A program made the position numbers and the translations under genes. Below the pieces are notes generated by a model that did no database searches, was not told the origin of the DNA, and saw only the letters and a program-made list of their open reading frames with translations. From Bacillaceae bacterium (GTDB lineage: Bacteria; Bacillota; Bacilli; Bacillales; Alkalibacillaceae), in assembly GCA_017656265.1 (NCBI GenBank), contig JACDOD010000018.1, positions 1-45,155 on the forward strand: a DNA stretch of 45,155 nt, read 5' to 3'. Positions within the stretch are counted from its first letter, which is position 1. Every line of letters begins with the position of its first letter. Shown piece after piece: positions 1-7,823 of the stretch.

Positions 1-51
1 TACGCACGGTGGTGTGAGAGGACGGGGGTTAGCCACCCCCTCCTACTCGAT
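1..51 (+). mobile_element. 3' end of a group II intron (domain V tail and domain VI)
   Basis: The first bases match, from memory, the 3' end of common Bacillales group II introns. There is the 3' strand of domain V (ACGCACGGT), a GTGTGAGAG linker, then a domain VI hairpin with GGGGGTT facing CCCCC. It ends in CCTACTCGAT, with an unpaired A near the 3' end as expected of the branch point. The intron end is probably at about 51. The body and reverse transcriptase would lie upstream of the window. The call rests on motif memory and foldability only. Confidence 0.62.
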
Positions 52-250
52 TATCCAAACTTCATCCGCCTGCCTTCCTGGTCAAACTCCATTCTCTTTT
101 TCTCCCCTAGCTAGTAAATATTCGACAAAATAACCTCCACAATAGTAACAAAATAAAACTCCCTGATAAATTAAAACTATTTCCTAGTGATCTAGTTATT
201 AATCCATCTTATTGTCGTTCGTTTTATAGAAAATCAGTCGTAAAAATAAA

Positions 251-266
251 TACTTGCATGCAAGTA
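251..266. promoter_or_regulatory. 16-bp perfect palindrome, possible operator
   Basis: TACTTGCATGCAAGTA is a perfect inverted repeat. Its size and TTGCATGCAA core resemble MarR-type operators, but no regulator or promoter lies beside it. The target gene may have been displaced by the intron insertion. The regulator family is a guess. Confidence 0.35.
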
Positions 267-296
267 ATAACTCCTCAAAGATTTTCAGTAGAACGG

Positions 297-320
297 CTCA
301 TCAAAAGGATGAGTTTTTTT
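297..320 (+). terminator. Rho-independent terminator
   Basis: CTCATC (297-302) pairs with GATGAG (308-313) across a 5-nt loop, followed by seven T. It would end a + strand transcript entering from the left of the window and insulate the EPS operon. Confidence 0.7.
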
Positions 321-458
321 ATGCGCTTCAGGTGATGTCACCTTCCCTCTATCAATAAAAGGCACTGGGTTACACGTTGGGAGGGACAAAAGCTCTGAGC
401 CTTATACCCATGTCGTCAAAGGTGTGATGTGAAGGTGGGCTAGATGCCCAAATGAATC

Positions 459-487
459 TTTAAAATAGCTCTTCAATACTTTATAAT
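459..487 (+). promoter_or_regulatory. Predicted SigA promoter of the EPS operon
   Basis: A perfect TATAAT (482-487) lies 17 bp from TTTAAA (459-464), about 100 bp before the first EPS gene. The -35 is weak, so an activator or another sigma factor is possible. A second TATAAT at 543-548 has no -35 at proper spacing. Confidence 0.45.
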
Positions 488-513
488 GAAACAAAATAAA
501 GAAAACTCAGATT

Positions 514-561
514 ACTTATGATAGATTGCAAGAATAATGACTTATAATCTACCATAAGTCA
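514..561 (+). promoter_or_regulatory. Leader inverted repeats with two mutually exclusive pairings
   Basis: The 14-mer at 514-527 can pair with 546-559 (one mismatch). Alternatively TGACTTAT (539-546) pairs perfectly with ATAAGTCA (554-561). Both pairings use 554-559, so only one can form at a time. The element lies just before the first EPS start codon and downstream of the predicted promoter. It could be a DNA operator or an RNA switch. No Rfam class was recognised. Confidence 0.35.
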
Positions 562-585
562 TCCATTGGGGAAGTGGGGAACTAC

Positions 586-1335
586 ATGGAAGAAACGATC
601 AGTCTAAGAGAAATTTTCGAAATCTTAAAAAAGCGGCTGGGACTTATTATAGTGATTACAGTAATTGCTGCTGTCACCAGTGCTGTCGTCAGCTTTTATG
701 TGCTGACACCCATTTATCAGTCATCCACACAAATATTAGTGAATCAGTCCAATCCGGGACAAAACTCCTATGACGTGGGTGAAATTCGCACGAACCTTGA
801 ACTGATCAATACGTATAGTGTGATTATTAAAAGTCCAGCGATTTTGGATAAAGTGAAGGAAGAATTAAACCTTGACCGTTCGATAAAAGAATTAGACAGT
901 CAAATTAGTGTTAACAGCGAGCGAAACTCCCAGGTCGTCTCGATCAGCGTTCAGGACCCAGACCCAGAACTGGCAGTCAACCTGGCCAATACTACAGCAC
1001 AAATATTTAAAGAAGAAATTCCGAACCTGATGAACATTGATAACGTTAATATTCTGGCTGCCGCACAACTCGAGCCAAACCCATCACCAGTTAAACCGCA
1101 GCCAATTCTCAATATTGCCATTGCCATTGTAGTTGGCGGTATGACCGGCGTTGGTTTAACATTTCTTCTTGAGTATATGGACAATACCCTGAAAAACGAA
1201 CAGGACATCGAGCGCATTCTGGGATTGCCGGTTCTTGGCTCCATAACAGAAATCAAACGTGAGAAAGGAAAAAGGCGATCAAGAGGGACGGCCGTCACTT
1301 CAAGTGAGTTAGGAGGAGACAGTATTGGCTCTTAA
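586..1335 (+). CDS. Wzz/YwqC-type polysaccharide chain-length modulator
   Basis: This 249-residue membrane protein has the Wzz architecture: a short cytoplasmic start (MEETISLREIFEIL), TM1 at about 17-40, an extracytoplasmic region, then a Pro-rich stretch before TM2 at about 172-195. The cytoplasmic tail is basic. In Gram-positives such proteins (YwqC, YveK, CapA) bind and activate a separate BY-kinase and set polymer length. ATG 586 is preferred over in-frame GTG 574 because of the GGGGAAGTGGGG ribosome site and the family N-terminus. It overlaps the next gene, the likely kinase, by 11 bp, so the two are probably translationally coupled. Confidence 0.9.
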   Translation: MEETISLREIFEILKKRLGLIIVITVIAAVTSAVVSFYVLTPIYQSSTQILVNQSNPGQNSYDVGEIRTNLELINTYSVIIKSPAILDKVKEELNLDRSIKELDSQISVNSERNSQVVSISVQDPDPELAVNLANTTAQIFKEEIPNLMNIDNVNILAAAQLEPNPSPVKPQPILNIAIAIVVGGMTGVGLTFLLEYMDNTLKNEQDIERILGLPVLGSITEIKREKGKRRSRGTAVTSSELGGDSIGS

Positions 1336-2032
1336 TTTTGGGAGAAAGAGAAAACAACTGCCGCGAAACCGCAGTCTGATTACGATGAAAAACTCCAGAT
1401 CACCGATTTCTGAACAATACCGCACCATTCGCACGAATATCGAATATGCATCGGTAGATCAAGAAATGAAATCCATCATGGTGACATCCGCAGGTCCGGG
1501 AGAGGGAAAATCAACAACCGTTGCTAATCTGGCAGTCGTATTCGCCCAGCAGGGAAAAAAAGTGCTGCTGGTAGATGCCGATTTGCGCAAGCCAACGGTA
1601 CAATATACTTTTCGGGCTGACAGTACATATGGCCTGACTAACCTCCTTACAAAACAAAAAAGTCCGCAGCAGACCATTCAGCAATCACAGGTAGAAAATT
1701 TAAGTATATTGCCAAGCGGACCAATTCCGCCAAATCCGGCTGAACTGCTGGGGTCCAATGCCATGAAAGGACTCATGGAATACCTGTCCCAGGAATACGA
1801 TATCATTCTATTTGATGTGCCGCCGGTATTAGCGGTAACGGATGCCCAGGTGCTGGCCAATGAATGCGATGGAGTCATTCTAGTGGTTCAGAGCGGTGGA
1901 ACGGACGTTGACGCATCCAAAAAAGCGAAGGAGGCATTGCTAAATGCGAAAGGAAAGCTATTAGGTGTTGTGCTCAATCAAAAGAAAATGAAAAAAGGAG
2001 ATTATCATTACTACTATTATGAAACCAAATAG
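1325..2032 (+). CDS. Bacterial tyrosine kinase (BY-kinase, YwqD/CapB/CpsD type)
   Basis: This cytoplasmic P-loop kinase of 235 residues autophosphorylates on tyrosine and, in Bacillus, phosphorylates UDP-glucose dehydrogenase. Visible motifs are Walker A GPGEGKST (57-64), Walker A' LLVDADLRKP (about 81-90), Walker B IILFDVPP (about 159-166) and a C-terminal tyrosine cluster YHYYYYETK. It starts at TTG 1325 with AGGAGGA (1311-1317) at ideal spacing. It lacks the membrane part, which the upstream Wzz-like protein supplies, as in ywqC-ywqD. The partner phosphatase follows 164 bp downstream. Confidence 0.93.
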   Translation: MALNFGRKRKQLPRNRSLITMKNSRSPISEQYRTIRTNIEYASVDQEMKSIMVTSAGPGEGKSTTVANLAVVFAQQGKKVLLVDADLRKPTVQYTFRADSTYGLTNLLTKQKSPQQTIQQSQVENLSILPSGPIPPNPAELLGSNAMKGLMEYLSQEYDIILFDVPPVLAVTDAQVLANECDGVILVVQSGGTDVDASKKAKEALLNAKGKLLGVVLNQKKMKKGDYHYYYYETK

Positions 2033-2047
2033 ATTCATTATACATAG

Positions 2048-2171
2048 TGTGATCATAAAACATCGAATCCGACAATATACACCCCTTTTAACAGGTCATC
2101 CTTACTGGTAACGTTCTTACATATTTATCAATAGTTTTTTCGGATTCGAGACGGAGGTTATTGTGATCATA
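2048..2171 (+). promoter_or_regulatory. Nested inverted repeats between kinase and phosphatase genes
   Basis: A perfect 10-bp inverted repeat (TCGAATCCGA 2063-2072, TCGGATTCGA 2140-2149) encloses about 67 nt. It is itself flanked by two copies of TGTGATCATA (2048-2057 and 2162-2171) whose TGATCA cores can pair. Placement inside an EPS operon recalls the EAR/epsC antitermination RNA of Bacillus, but I could not match its consensus. A DNA-level role or a small miniature element is equally possible. Confidence 0.35.
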
Positions 2172-2196
2172 TTCAAATAAAGGTGTGTTCAATAGA

Positions 2197-2967
2197 ATGA
2201 TTGACGTTCATTGTCATATATTGCCGGGAGTCGATGATGGACCCGAGACACTGGATGAAAGTCTTGACATGGTAAGGGAAGCCATCAATCAGGGGGTAAT
2301 AGCAGCGGTAGCTACACCGCATCATAAACATACGAAATATGAGAACGTAAAACAGGATATCATCAAGCATGTAGAAGAGTTAAACAATGCCATCATAAGA
2401 GCTGGCCTGGAATTTACAGTTTTACCTGGACAGGAAATCAGGCTTTACGGGGAATTGCTGTCGGATCTTGAAACAGGAGAACTTTTAACCATCAACAACA
2501 CGAATAAGTATCTGTTCATTGAACTGCCATCCAACCATGTACCAAGATATACAGATCGAATGCTGTATCAGCTCCAACTGGATGGGTTTGCCCCTGTGAT
2601 TGTACATCCGGAGCGCAACAGTGAATTTGTAGAAAACCCATCACTGCTCTACCAGCTCGTTAAAAAAGGTGCGATTACACAGGTGACAGCATCCAGTATT
2701 ACCGGAGAGTTTGGCAAAAAGATCAACAAGTTTGCTTTGAGTCTGCTGGACACAAATCAGGCACATGTAATTGGATCTGATTCCCATAATACAACTAATC
2801 GAAAAAATTGTCTAAAACAGGCCTATCACGTTATTGAAAGAGAGTTCGGATCAGACAGCGTTTACCTATTGCAAGAAAATGCAGTCTGCCTTGTAGATGG
2901 TCAGGTGATTCACCGGGAACAGCCATCCCGGATTAAACAAAAGAAGTTTTTAGGCCTATTTGGATAA
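2197..2967 (+). CDS. Manganese-dependent protein-tyrosine phosphatase (YwqE/CpsB, PHP fold)
   Basis: This 256-residue PHP-domain phosphatase dephosphorylates the BY-kinase and its targets. Metal-binding motifs are in order: MIDVHCHILPGVDDGP at the N-terminus, PHH near 43, an E in the GQEIRLYGE region, HPER near 140 and SDSHN near 195. ATG 2197 is chosen over in-frame GTG 2185: AAAGGTG lies at correct distance and family members begin MIDxHCH. With its neighbours it forms the kinase/modulator/phosphatase triad found in ywqCDE and cps loci. Confidence 0.92.
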   Translation: MIDVHCHILPGVDDGPETLDESLDMVREAINQGVIAAVATPHHKHTKYENVKQDIIKHVEELNNAIIRAGLEFTVLPGQEIRLYGELLSDLETGELLTINNTNKYLFIELPSNHVPRYTDRMLYQLQLDGFAPVIVHPERNSEFVENPSLLYQLVKKGAITQVTASSITGEFGKKINKFALSLLDTNQAHVIGSDSHNTTNRKNCLKQAYHVIEREFGSDSVYLLQENAVCLVDGQVIHREQPSRIKQKKFLGLFG

Positions 2968-3002
2968 TCTATTAATATATTACAAAAATCTACAATTTCC
3001 AG

Positions 3003-3031
3003 TCGAAACTATCCCCTTTTTATGCTATAAT
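3003..3031 (+). promoter_or_regulatory. Internal promoter with extended -10
   Basis: TGCTATAAT (3023-3031) is an extended -10 element with a perfect hexamer. The hexamer 17 bp upstream (TCGAAA) is poor, as is common with extended -10 promoters. It would drive the second Wzz-like gene. Confidence 0.5.
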
Positions 3032-3098
3032 TTTCTTCAGGAAGTAAGAGCTTACCAAAACAGAAAAATCAGAAAAATAGCAAAAGGGAGATTAAGCA

Positions 3099-4055
3099 AT
3101 GGAAGAAGAAATCAGTCTTCGGGAAATCATCGAAATCATGCTGGATGGGAAATGGATCATTGCCAGCATTACAGCAGTTGCTATGGCAATCAGTGCCATC
3201 TTCAACTTTTTTGTCATCGACCCTACATATAAAGCAAAAGCAACTGTAATGGTGAACAACTTAAATCAGGTGAATACCTCTTTTGACGGCTATTTAAATG
3301 AAATCGTGTCACCACAGGTGTATATGGAAAAATTAGAATCACCTGAACTGTTAACAAGAGTGATTGAAAAGGAAAATCTCGATCCAGAAGAATGGACCAT
3401 ATCAAAGTATCAGGAAAAATTAAATGTTGAAAATAAAGAAGGAACTAGGCTAATTACACTTTCAATGGAAGGTACAGATCCTGAAAAAATAGCCAGTATC
3501 ATTAATACGGTTGTTGCTGAATCCAAAGCTATGGCATCCGAAGAAGTACATAACCAGCTGGATGTTTTAATGGCCGAATACGAAGAAAAAATGGCAGAGG
3601 AGCAGAAAAACCTGGATGCTGCCATTGCCGAATATAATCGTTTAAAAGCTGATGCCGGACTTCCTGCATTAATCTTATTTCAGCAAACTGCATCAGGATC
3701 ACAATATATCATGGAAGCTAACCAAGAGCTATTAGAAGAACTCCGTAGCCTGGACAAAGAAAAACAGGTGGAATACGAAAAAATCAATCGTAAAATCAAT
3801 AAATTAACTAGTTTATACAATTCATATTATTCCAAATATGAAGAAGCTCGGAGCGTCAGTTCGATTGACTTTATTGAAAATAAAGTAGATACCATATCCA
3901 AAGCATTTCCATCGCAAACACCAATTGGACCAAATAAAGTGCTGAACCTTGCTATTGCGATGGTTGTCGGACTGATGGTTGGTGTAGGAATTGTGTTCTT
4001 CAGAAGTTACTGGAAGAGCACAGAATCCCTAAATCAATCGTCGATTAGTGTGTAA
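3099..4055 (+). CDS. Second Wzz-type chain-length determinant with coiled coil
   Basis: This 318-residue membrane protein again starts MEEEISLREIIEIM, with TM1 at about 20-42 and TM2 near 283-302 preceded by a Pro-containing stretch (FPSQTPIGP). Between them, charged segments at about 165-190 and 210-245 look like coiled coil, absent from the first modulator. It may be a separate chain-length regulator or copolymerase partner. It has its own upstream promoter and downstream terminator, so it can be expressed apart from the rest. The start has AAAGGGAG 10 nt upstream. Confidence 0.85.
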   Translation: MEEEISLREIIEIMLDGKWIIASITAVAMAISAIFNFFVIDPTYKAKATVMVNNLNQVNTSFDGYLNEIVSPQVYMEKLESPELLTRVIEKENLDPEEWTISKYQEKLNVENKEGTRLITLSMEGTDPEKIASIINTVVAESKAMASEEVHNQLDVLMAEYEEKMAEEQKNLDAAIAEYNRLKADAGLPALILFQQTASGSQYIMEANQELLEELRSLDKEKQVEYEKINRKINKLTSLYNSYYSKYEEARSVSSIDFIENKVDTISKAFPSQTPIGPNKVLNLAIAMVVGLMVGVGIVFFRSYWKSTESLNQSSISV

Positions 4056-4067
4056 ATTGTATGTATT

Positions 4068-4094
4068 CCCCATTTAACTAAATGGGGTTTCTTT
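4068..4094 (+). terminator. Rho-independent terminator after second Wzz gene
   Basis: CCCCATTTA (4068-4076) pairs with TAAATGGGG (4079-4087), followed by TTTCTTT. It separates the modulator/kinase block from ugd, though read-through is likely. Confidence 0.75.
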
Positions 4095-4146
4095 CATTAG
4101 ACTAATATAACAAATTGATTTTTTGCATGAAGGGAACGGTTTTTTA

Positions 4147-5472
4147 ATGAAAAACATTGCCGTTGTGGGAACAGGTTATGTAGGGTTAGTTACAGGTGTA
4201 TGCCTGTCAGATATTGGACATCAGGTAACCTGTATAGATGTTGATGAAAAAAAAATTCAAACCCTCAAAAAAGGAAAATCCCCAATATATGAACCAGGAC
4301 TAGAGGAGTTAATGCAGAAGAACATAGAAAACGGAAGACTAACCTTTACGACCAGTCATCAAGTAGGATTTGATAATAAAGAGGTCATTTACATAGCGGT
4401 CGGGACGCCGCAAAAGGAAGATGGATCAGCTGATCTGAGGTTTGTCCAGCAGGTCGCAAAGGATATTGCCTATAATATTTCTCAAAATGTTATTGTTGTC
4501 ACTAAAAGCACTGTACCGGTTGGAACCAATGAAGAAATTAAGGAAATCATTGAACAAAACCTTGTAGCGGATGTACATGTCGACGTGGTATCCAATCCGG
4601 AATTTCTACGGGAAGGCTCTGCAATAAAAGATACCTTTCATGGAGACCGGATTGTTATTGGAGCAGACAATAAAGAAGCCGCAGCTGTGATTGAAGAGAT
4701 TAATCAACCTTTTGGCATTCCAATTGTAAAAACCGACATTCGCAGTGCTGAAATGATCAAGTACGCTTCTAATGCCTTTCTAGCTACGAAAATCAGCTTT
4801 ATCAATGAAATATCCAATATATGCGAAAAACTGGGTGCCAATATAGAAGATGTAGCTTACGGCATGGGGCTAGATCATCGTATTGGTAATCAGTTCCTGA
4901 GAGCTGGTATTGGTTATGGAGGGTCTTGCTTTCCAAAGGATACAAAAGCACTGGTCCAAATTGCAGGCAATGTTGAGCATAAATTCGACTTATTAGAATC
5001 TGTTATCAATGTCAATAACTATCAACAGGCAAAACTGGTAGAAAAGGCAAAAGAACATCTTGACTCACTGGAGGGCACAAAAGTTGCCTTGTTAGGCCTT
5101 GCCTTTAAGCCGAATACTGATGATATGAGAGAGGCAGCATCAGTTGTCGTTGCAAACAAGTTGATTCAAGAAGGAGCAAGTGTGAAGGCTTTCGATCCTA
5201 TTGCTATTGAAAATGCAAGACGAATCCTCGGGGAAACAATACAATACTCGGATACGATAGATGACGCCTTAAAAGACGCGGATCTTGCCTTCATTACAAC
5301 AGAGTGGAAAGACATTGTTGAATTTGACTTAAGCCATTACTCCAAATATATGAAAACACCAGTGATATACGATGGACGGAACTGTTATGCACTCGATGAA
5401 GTAAAGCAATATGATCTGGAATATCATTCGATTGGGCGTCCGAGTGTTTATAGAAGTAAACTCAAGGTGTGA
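4147..5472 (+). CDS. ugd: UDP-glucose 6-dehydrogenase
   Basis: This enzyme oxidises UDP-glucose to UDP-glucuronate with two NAD+, giving an acidic precursor for the polymer. The 441 residues show the N-terminal Rossmann motif VVGTGYVG (6-13), the catalytic cysteine in GGSCFPKD (Cys261) and the C-terminal UDP-binding domain with AFKPNTDDMREA. ATG 4147 fits the family start MKNIAVVGTGYVG and has AAGGGA upstream. An in-frame ATG at 4123 would add 8 unsupported residues. In Bacillus the homologue YwqF is activated by the BY-kinase, which fits this context. Confidence 0.95.
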   Translation: MKNIAVVGTGYVGLVTGVCLSDIGHQVTCIDVDEKKIQTLKKGKSPIYEPGLEELMQKNIENGRLTFTTSHQVGFDNKEVIYIAVGTPQKEDGSADLRFVQQVAKDIAYNISQNVIVVTKSTVPVGTNEEIKEIIEQNLVADVHVDVVSNPEFLREGSAIKDTFHGDRIVIGADNKEAAAVIEEINQPFGIPIVKTDIRSAEMIKYASNAFLATKISFINEISNICEKLGANIEDVAYGMGLDHRIGNQFLRAGIGYGGSCFPKDTKALVQIAGNVEHKFDLLESVINVNNYQQAKLVEKAKEHLDSLEGTKVALLGLAFKPNTDDMREAASVVVANKLIQEGASVKAFDPIAIENARRILGETIQYSDTIDDALKDADLAFITTEWKDIVEFDLSHYSKYMKTPVIYDGRNCYALDEVKQYDLEYHSIGRPSVYRSKLKV

Positions 5473-5487
5473 AAAGGGGGCTCCGAA

Positions 5488-6369
5488 TTGAAAAGAGTCA
5501 GAAAAGCAATCATACCAGCAGCCGGACTTGGCACCAGATTTCTGCCGGCTACCAAAGCAATGCCGAAAGAGATGCTACCGATCGTTGATAAACCAACCAT
5601 TCAATATATCGTGGAAGAGGCTATTGAATCGGGGATTGAAGATATAATCATCGTAACCGGAAAAGGAAAACGGGCAATAGAAGACCATTTTGATAACAAT
5701 TTTGAACTGGAACAAAATTTAATGCATAAAGAAAAATATGATCTTTTGGAAAAAGTCCGCCAGTCCTCAAAAGTCGAAATCCATTATATCCGCCAGAAGG
5801 AACCAAAGGGCCTAGGCCATGCAATTTGGGTAGCCCGAAAATTTATCGGTGATGAACCGTTTGCGGTCCTGCTGGGAGACGATATTGTTCAGTCAGAAGT
5901 ACCCTGTCTGAAGCAGCTCATCCATGAATACGAACAGACTTCAGCCTCGATTATTGGAGTTCAACAGGTGAGGGATGAAGATACCCACCGTTATGGCATT
6001 ATTTATCCAATGGAAAAGGAAGGAAGAAGGTACCAGGTAAAAGATTTTGTAGAAAAACCGCCAAAGGGTACAGCACCATCTAATCTAGCTATAATGGGAC
6101 GCTACTTACTGAATCCAGAAATTTTTATGTTCCTGGAAGAGCAGAAAATCGGCGCCGGGGGAGAAATTCAGCTGACAGATGCGATTCATGAATTAAATAA
6201 GATTCAAAGGGTGTTTGCTTATGACTTTGAAGGTAAACGTTATGATGTGGGGGAAAAATTAGGTTTTATTCAAACTACCATTGAGTTTGCCATGCAGGAT
6301 CAAAAATTAAGAGAAAAATTGCGTCCGTTTTTAGAGGAGATTCTTCAAATAGAAACAAATAAATCTTAA
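5488..6369 (+). CDS. galU: UTP-glucose-1-phosphate uridylyltransferase
   Basis: GalU joins UTP and glucose-1-phosphate to UDP-glucose, the substrate of Ugd just upstream and of GalE downstream. The 293 residues start [20 protein letters not shown], with the nucleotide-binding G-G-TR motif and KxMPKEMLP, a DGD-like LLGDDIV site near 130 and VEKPPKG near 190. Start is TTG 5488 behind AAAGGGGG (5473-5480); no ATG is suitable. The gap to ugd is 15 bp. A copy in a polysaccharide locus is often a paralogue of a housekeeping galU elsewhere. Confidence 0.95.
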   Translation: MKRVRKAIIPAAGLGTRFLPATKAMPKEMLPIVDKPTIQYIVEEAIESGIEDIIIVTGKGKRAIEDHFDNNFELEQNLMHKEKYDLLEKVRQSSKVEIHYIRQKEPKGLGHAIWVARKFIGDEPFAVLLGDDIVQSEVPCLKQLIHEYEQTSASIIGVQQVRDEDTHRYGIIYPMEKEGRRYQVKDFVEKPPKGTAPSNLAIMGRYLLNPEIFMFLEEQKIGAGGEIQLTDAIHELNKIQRVFAYDFEGKRYDVGEKLGFIQTTIEFAMQDQKLREKLRPFLEEILQIETNKS

Positions 6370-6414
6370 TTTCGCTAAAAGTTAATATTAAATTATTTGT
6401 TAGGGGTCAATAAA

Positions 6415-7779
6415 ATGTCGGATTTAGTGAAAGAAAGAAGCCATAAAATGATACTAGTTTTTATAGATCTGGGGATTATATTGTTATCTTATATTCTGGC
6501 ATTTAGTATCAGGTTTCCAGAGTTACCAGAACAAAATTGGGAATCCTTTCGGTCTTTAATTCCCTGGATCTTACTTATTAGTGCTTTCTTCATTTTCGTT
6601 TATGAACTTCACATACTTAATCGAAAAAGTAAATGGGATATTGTACGGAATGTTTTAGTGGCTTCAATTTTCATTATGCTATTAACCATGTCTGCATCTT
6701 TTCTATTTCGCGAATTTGCTTTACCGAGAAGTATTATAGGTATATCATTTATTTTTTATACATTGATGTTGATCTTCTGGAAAACTTTATTCGTCAAACT
6801 GAGCCAGGAAAAAAAGCCTGGAGTAGTTCTGTTTATAGGATCAACCTTCGAAAGTCAAAAAGTGATTGAACAAATTAAATTCCCATTTGGAAAAGGAAAA
6901 AAAATTATTGATATTCAGCCAAACACATCGTTGGATAGAATTATCGACTTCATCAATCAAGTAGATTACGTATTAATCGGTTCTAGTGTGTCAGGAGATC
7001 TGAAATCTGATATTATTTACCATGCCATTAAAAAACAAAAACTGGTATATGTTCTCCCTGAATTATATGATTTGCTTCTGTCAAAGGCAGTCATTACCTC
7101 ATTGGATGACTCGATGGTAATGGCTGTTAAGCCATTTGGCCTGTCATGGGATCAGCAACTTGTCAAACGTGTGTACGACATCATTTTTTCTGCGATTTCT
7201 TTAACTATTCTATTACCGCTGTTTCTCTTAATTAGTATTGCAATAAAATTAGAAGATTCAAAAGGTGGAGTGTTTTATAAACAAAAAAGAATCGGAAAAA
7301 ATAATAAAGAATTTACAATTTTAAAATTTCGATCTATGATCGAAGGAGCAGAAAATTTGACAGGTCCAAAATTAGCAGAAGAAGACGATCCGAGGATAAC
7401 AAAAGTAGGACAGTTTATTAGAAAAACAAGGCTTGATGAGATTCCACAATTTATTAATGTTCTTAAGGGTGATATGTCAATTGTTGGTCCAAGGCCAGAA
7501 AGAGAGTATTTTGTTAAGCAATTTTCCCAGGATCATCGTTCGTATAGATATAGAAATGCAGTAAAACCTGGAATAACTGGATATGCTCAAATTATGGGGA
7601 AATATACAACCGATGTTGAAGATAAATTAAGGTATGATCTCTATTATATTCGAAATTATTCATTTTTATTTGATATCATTATCCAGTTGAGGACCTTTAT
7701 TGTTCTACTTGACAAAGCAAAATCTGAAGGAAAGAAAACTAAAATATCTGAAGAGAAAAAAGAGCAGCTTTCAGGGTAA
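6415..7779 (+). CDS. Polyprenyl-phosphate sugar-1-phosphate transferase (priming enzyme)
   Basis: This membrane enzyme transfers the first sugar phosphate onto undecaprenyl phosphate. In 454 residues it has about four N-terminal membrane helices (10-130), a Rossmann-like middle domain, a fifth membrane segment near 260-280 and the PF02397 catalytic domain. Catalytic motifs are YKQKRIGK, FTILKFRSM, TRLDEIPQFINVLKGDMS and VGPRPERE. ATG 6415 has TAGGGGT at proper spacing; in-frame TTG 6397 is less likely. The sugar cannot be read from sequence. It marks the start of the AT-rich assembly block. Confidence 0.9.
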   Translation: MSDLVKERSHKMILVFIDLGIILLSYILAFSIRFPELPEQNWESFRSLIPWILLISAFFIFVYELHILNRKSKWDIVRNVLVASIFIMLLTMSASFLFREFALPRSIIGISFIFYTLMLIFWKTLFVKLSQEKKPGVVLFIGSTFESQKVIEQIKFPFGKGKKIIDIQPNTSLDRIIDFINQVDYVLIGSSVSGDLKSDIIYHAIKKQKLVYVLPELYDLLLSKAVITSLDDSMVMAVKPFGLSWDQQLVKRVYDIIFSAISLTILLPLFLLISIAIKLEDSKGGVFYKQKRIGKNNKEFTILKFRSMIEGAENLTGPKLAEEDDPRITKVGQFIRKTRLDEIPQFINVLKGDMSIVGPRPEREYFVKQFSQDHRSYRYRNAVKPGITGYAQIMGKYTTDVEDKLRYDLYYIRNYSFLFDIIIQLRTFIVLLDKAKSEGKKTKISEEKKEQLSG

Positions 7780-7823
7780 CATGACGTACGTCATAAAAAT
7801 TAAAGAATGGATGAATATTGACA

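Larger units (their letters stand above)
52..585. other. Gene-free region between intron end and EPS operon
   Basis: No convincing coding sequence is seen on either strand. It holds a 16-bp palindrome (251-266), a terminator-like hairpin (297-320), a 12-bp interrupted palindrome (330-343, AGGTGA-TG-TCACCT), a small GGGC/GCCC hairpin (437-449), a promoter (459-487) and a two-state inverted repeat in the leader (514-561). The stretch 350-450 is richer in G and C and may be a decayed insertion, but I could not identify it. Confidence 0.5.

Noticed and set aside
350-450. Riboswitch upstream of the EPS operon
   Set aside because: The G-rich segment suggested a c-di-GMP or c-di-AMP aptamer at first, but none of the consensus motifs I know could be fitted.
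2960-3232. 90-residue + strand ORF between phosphatase and second Wzz gene
   Set aside because: It overlaps the start of the second Wzz gene in another frame and has no ribosome site or motif.
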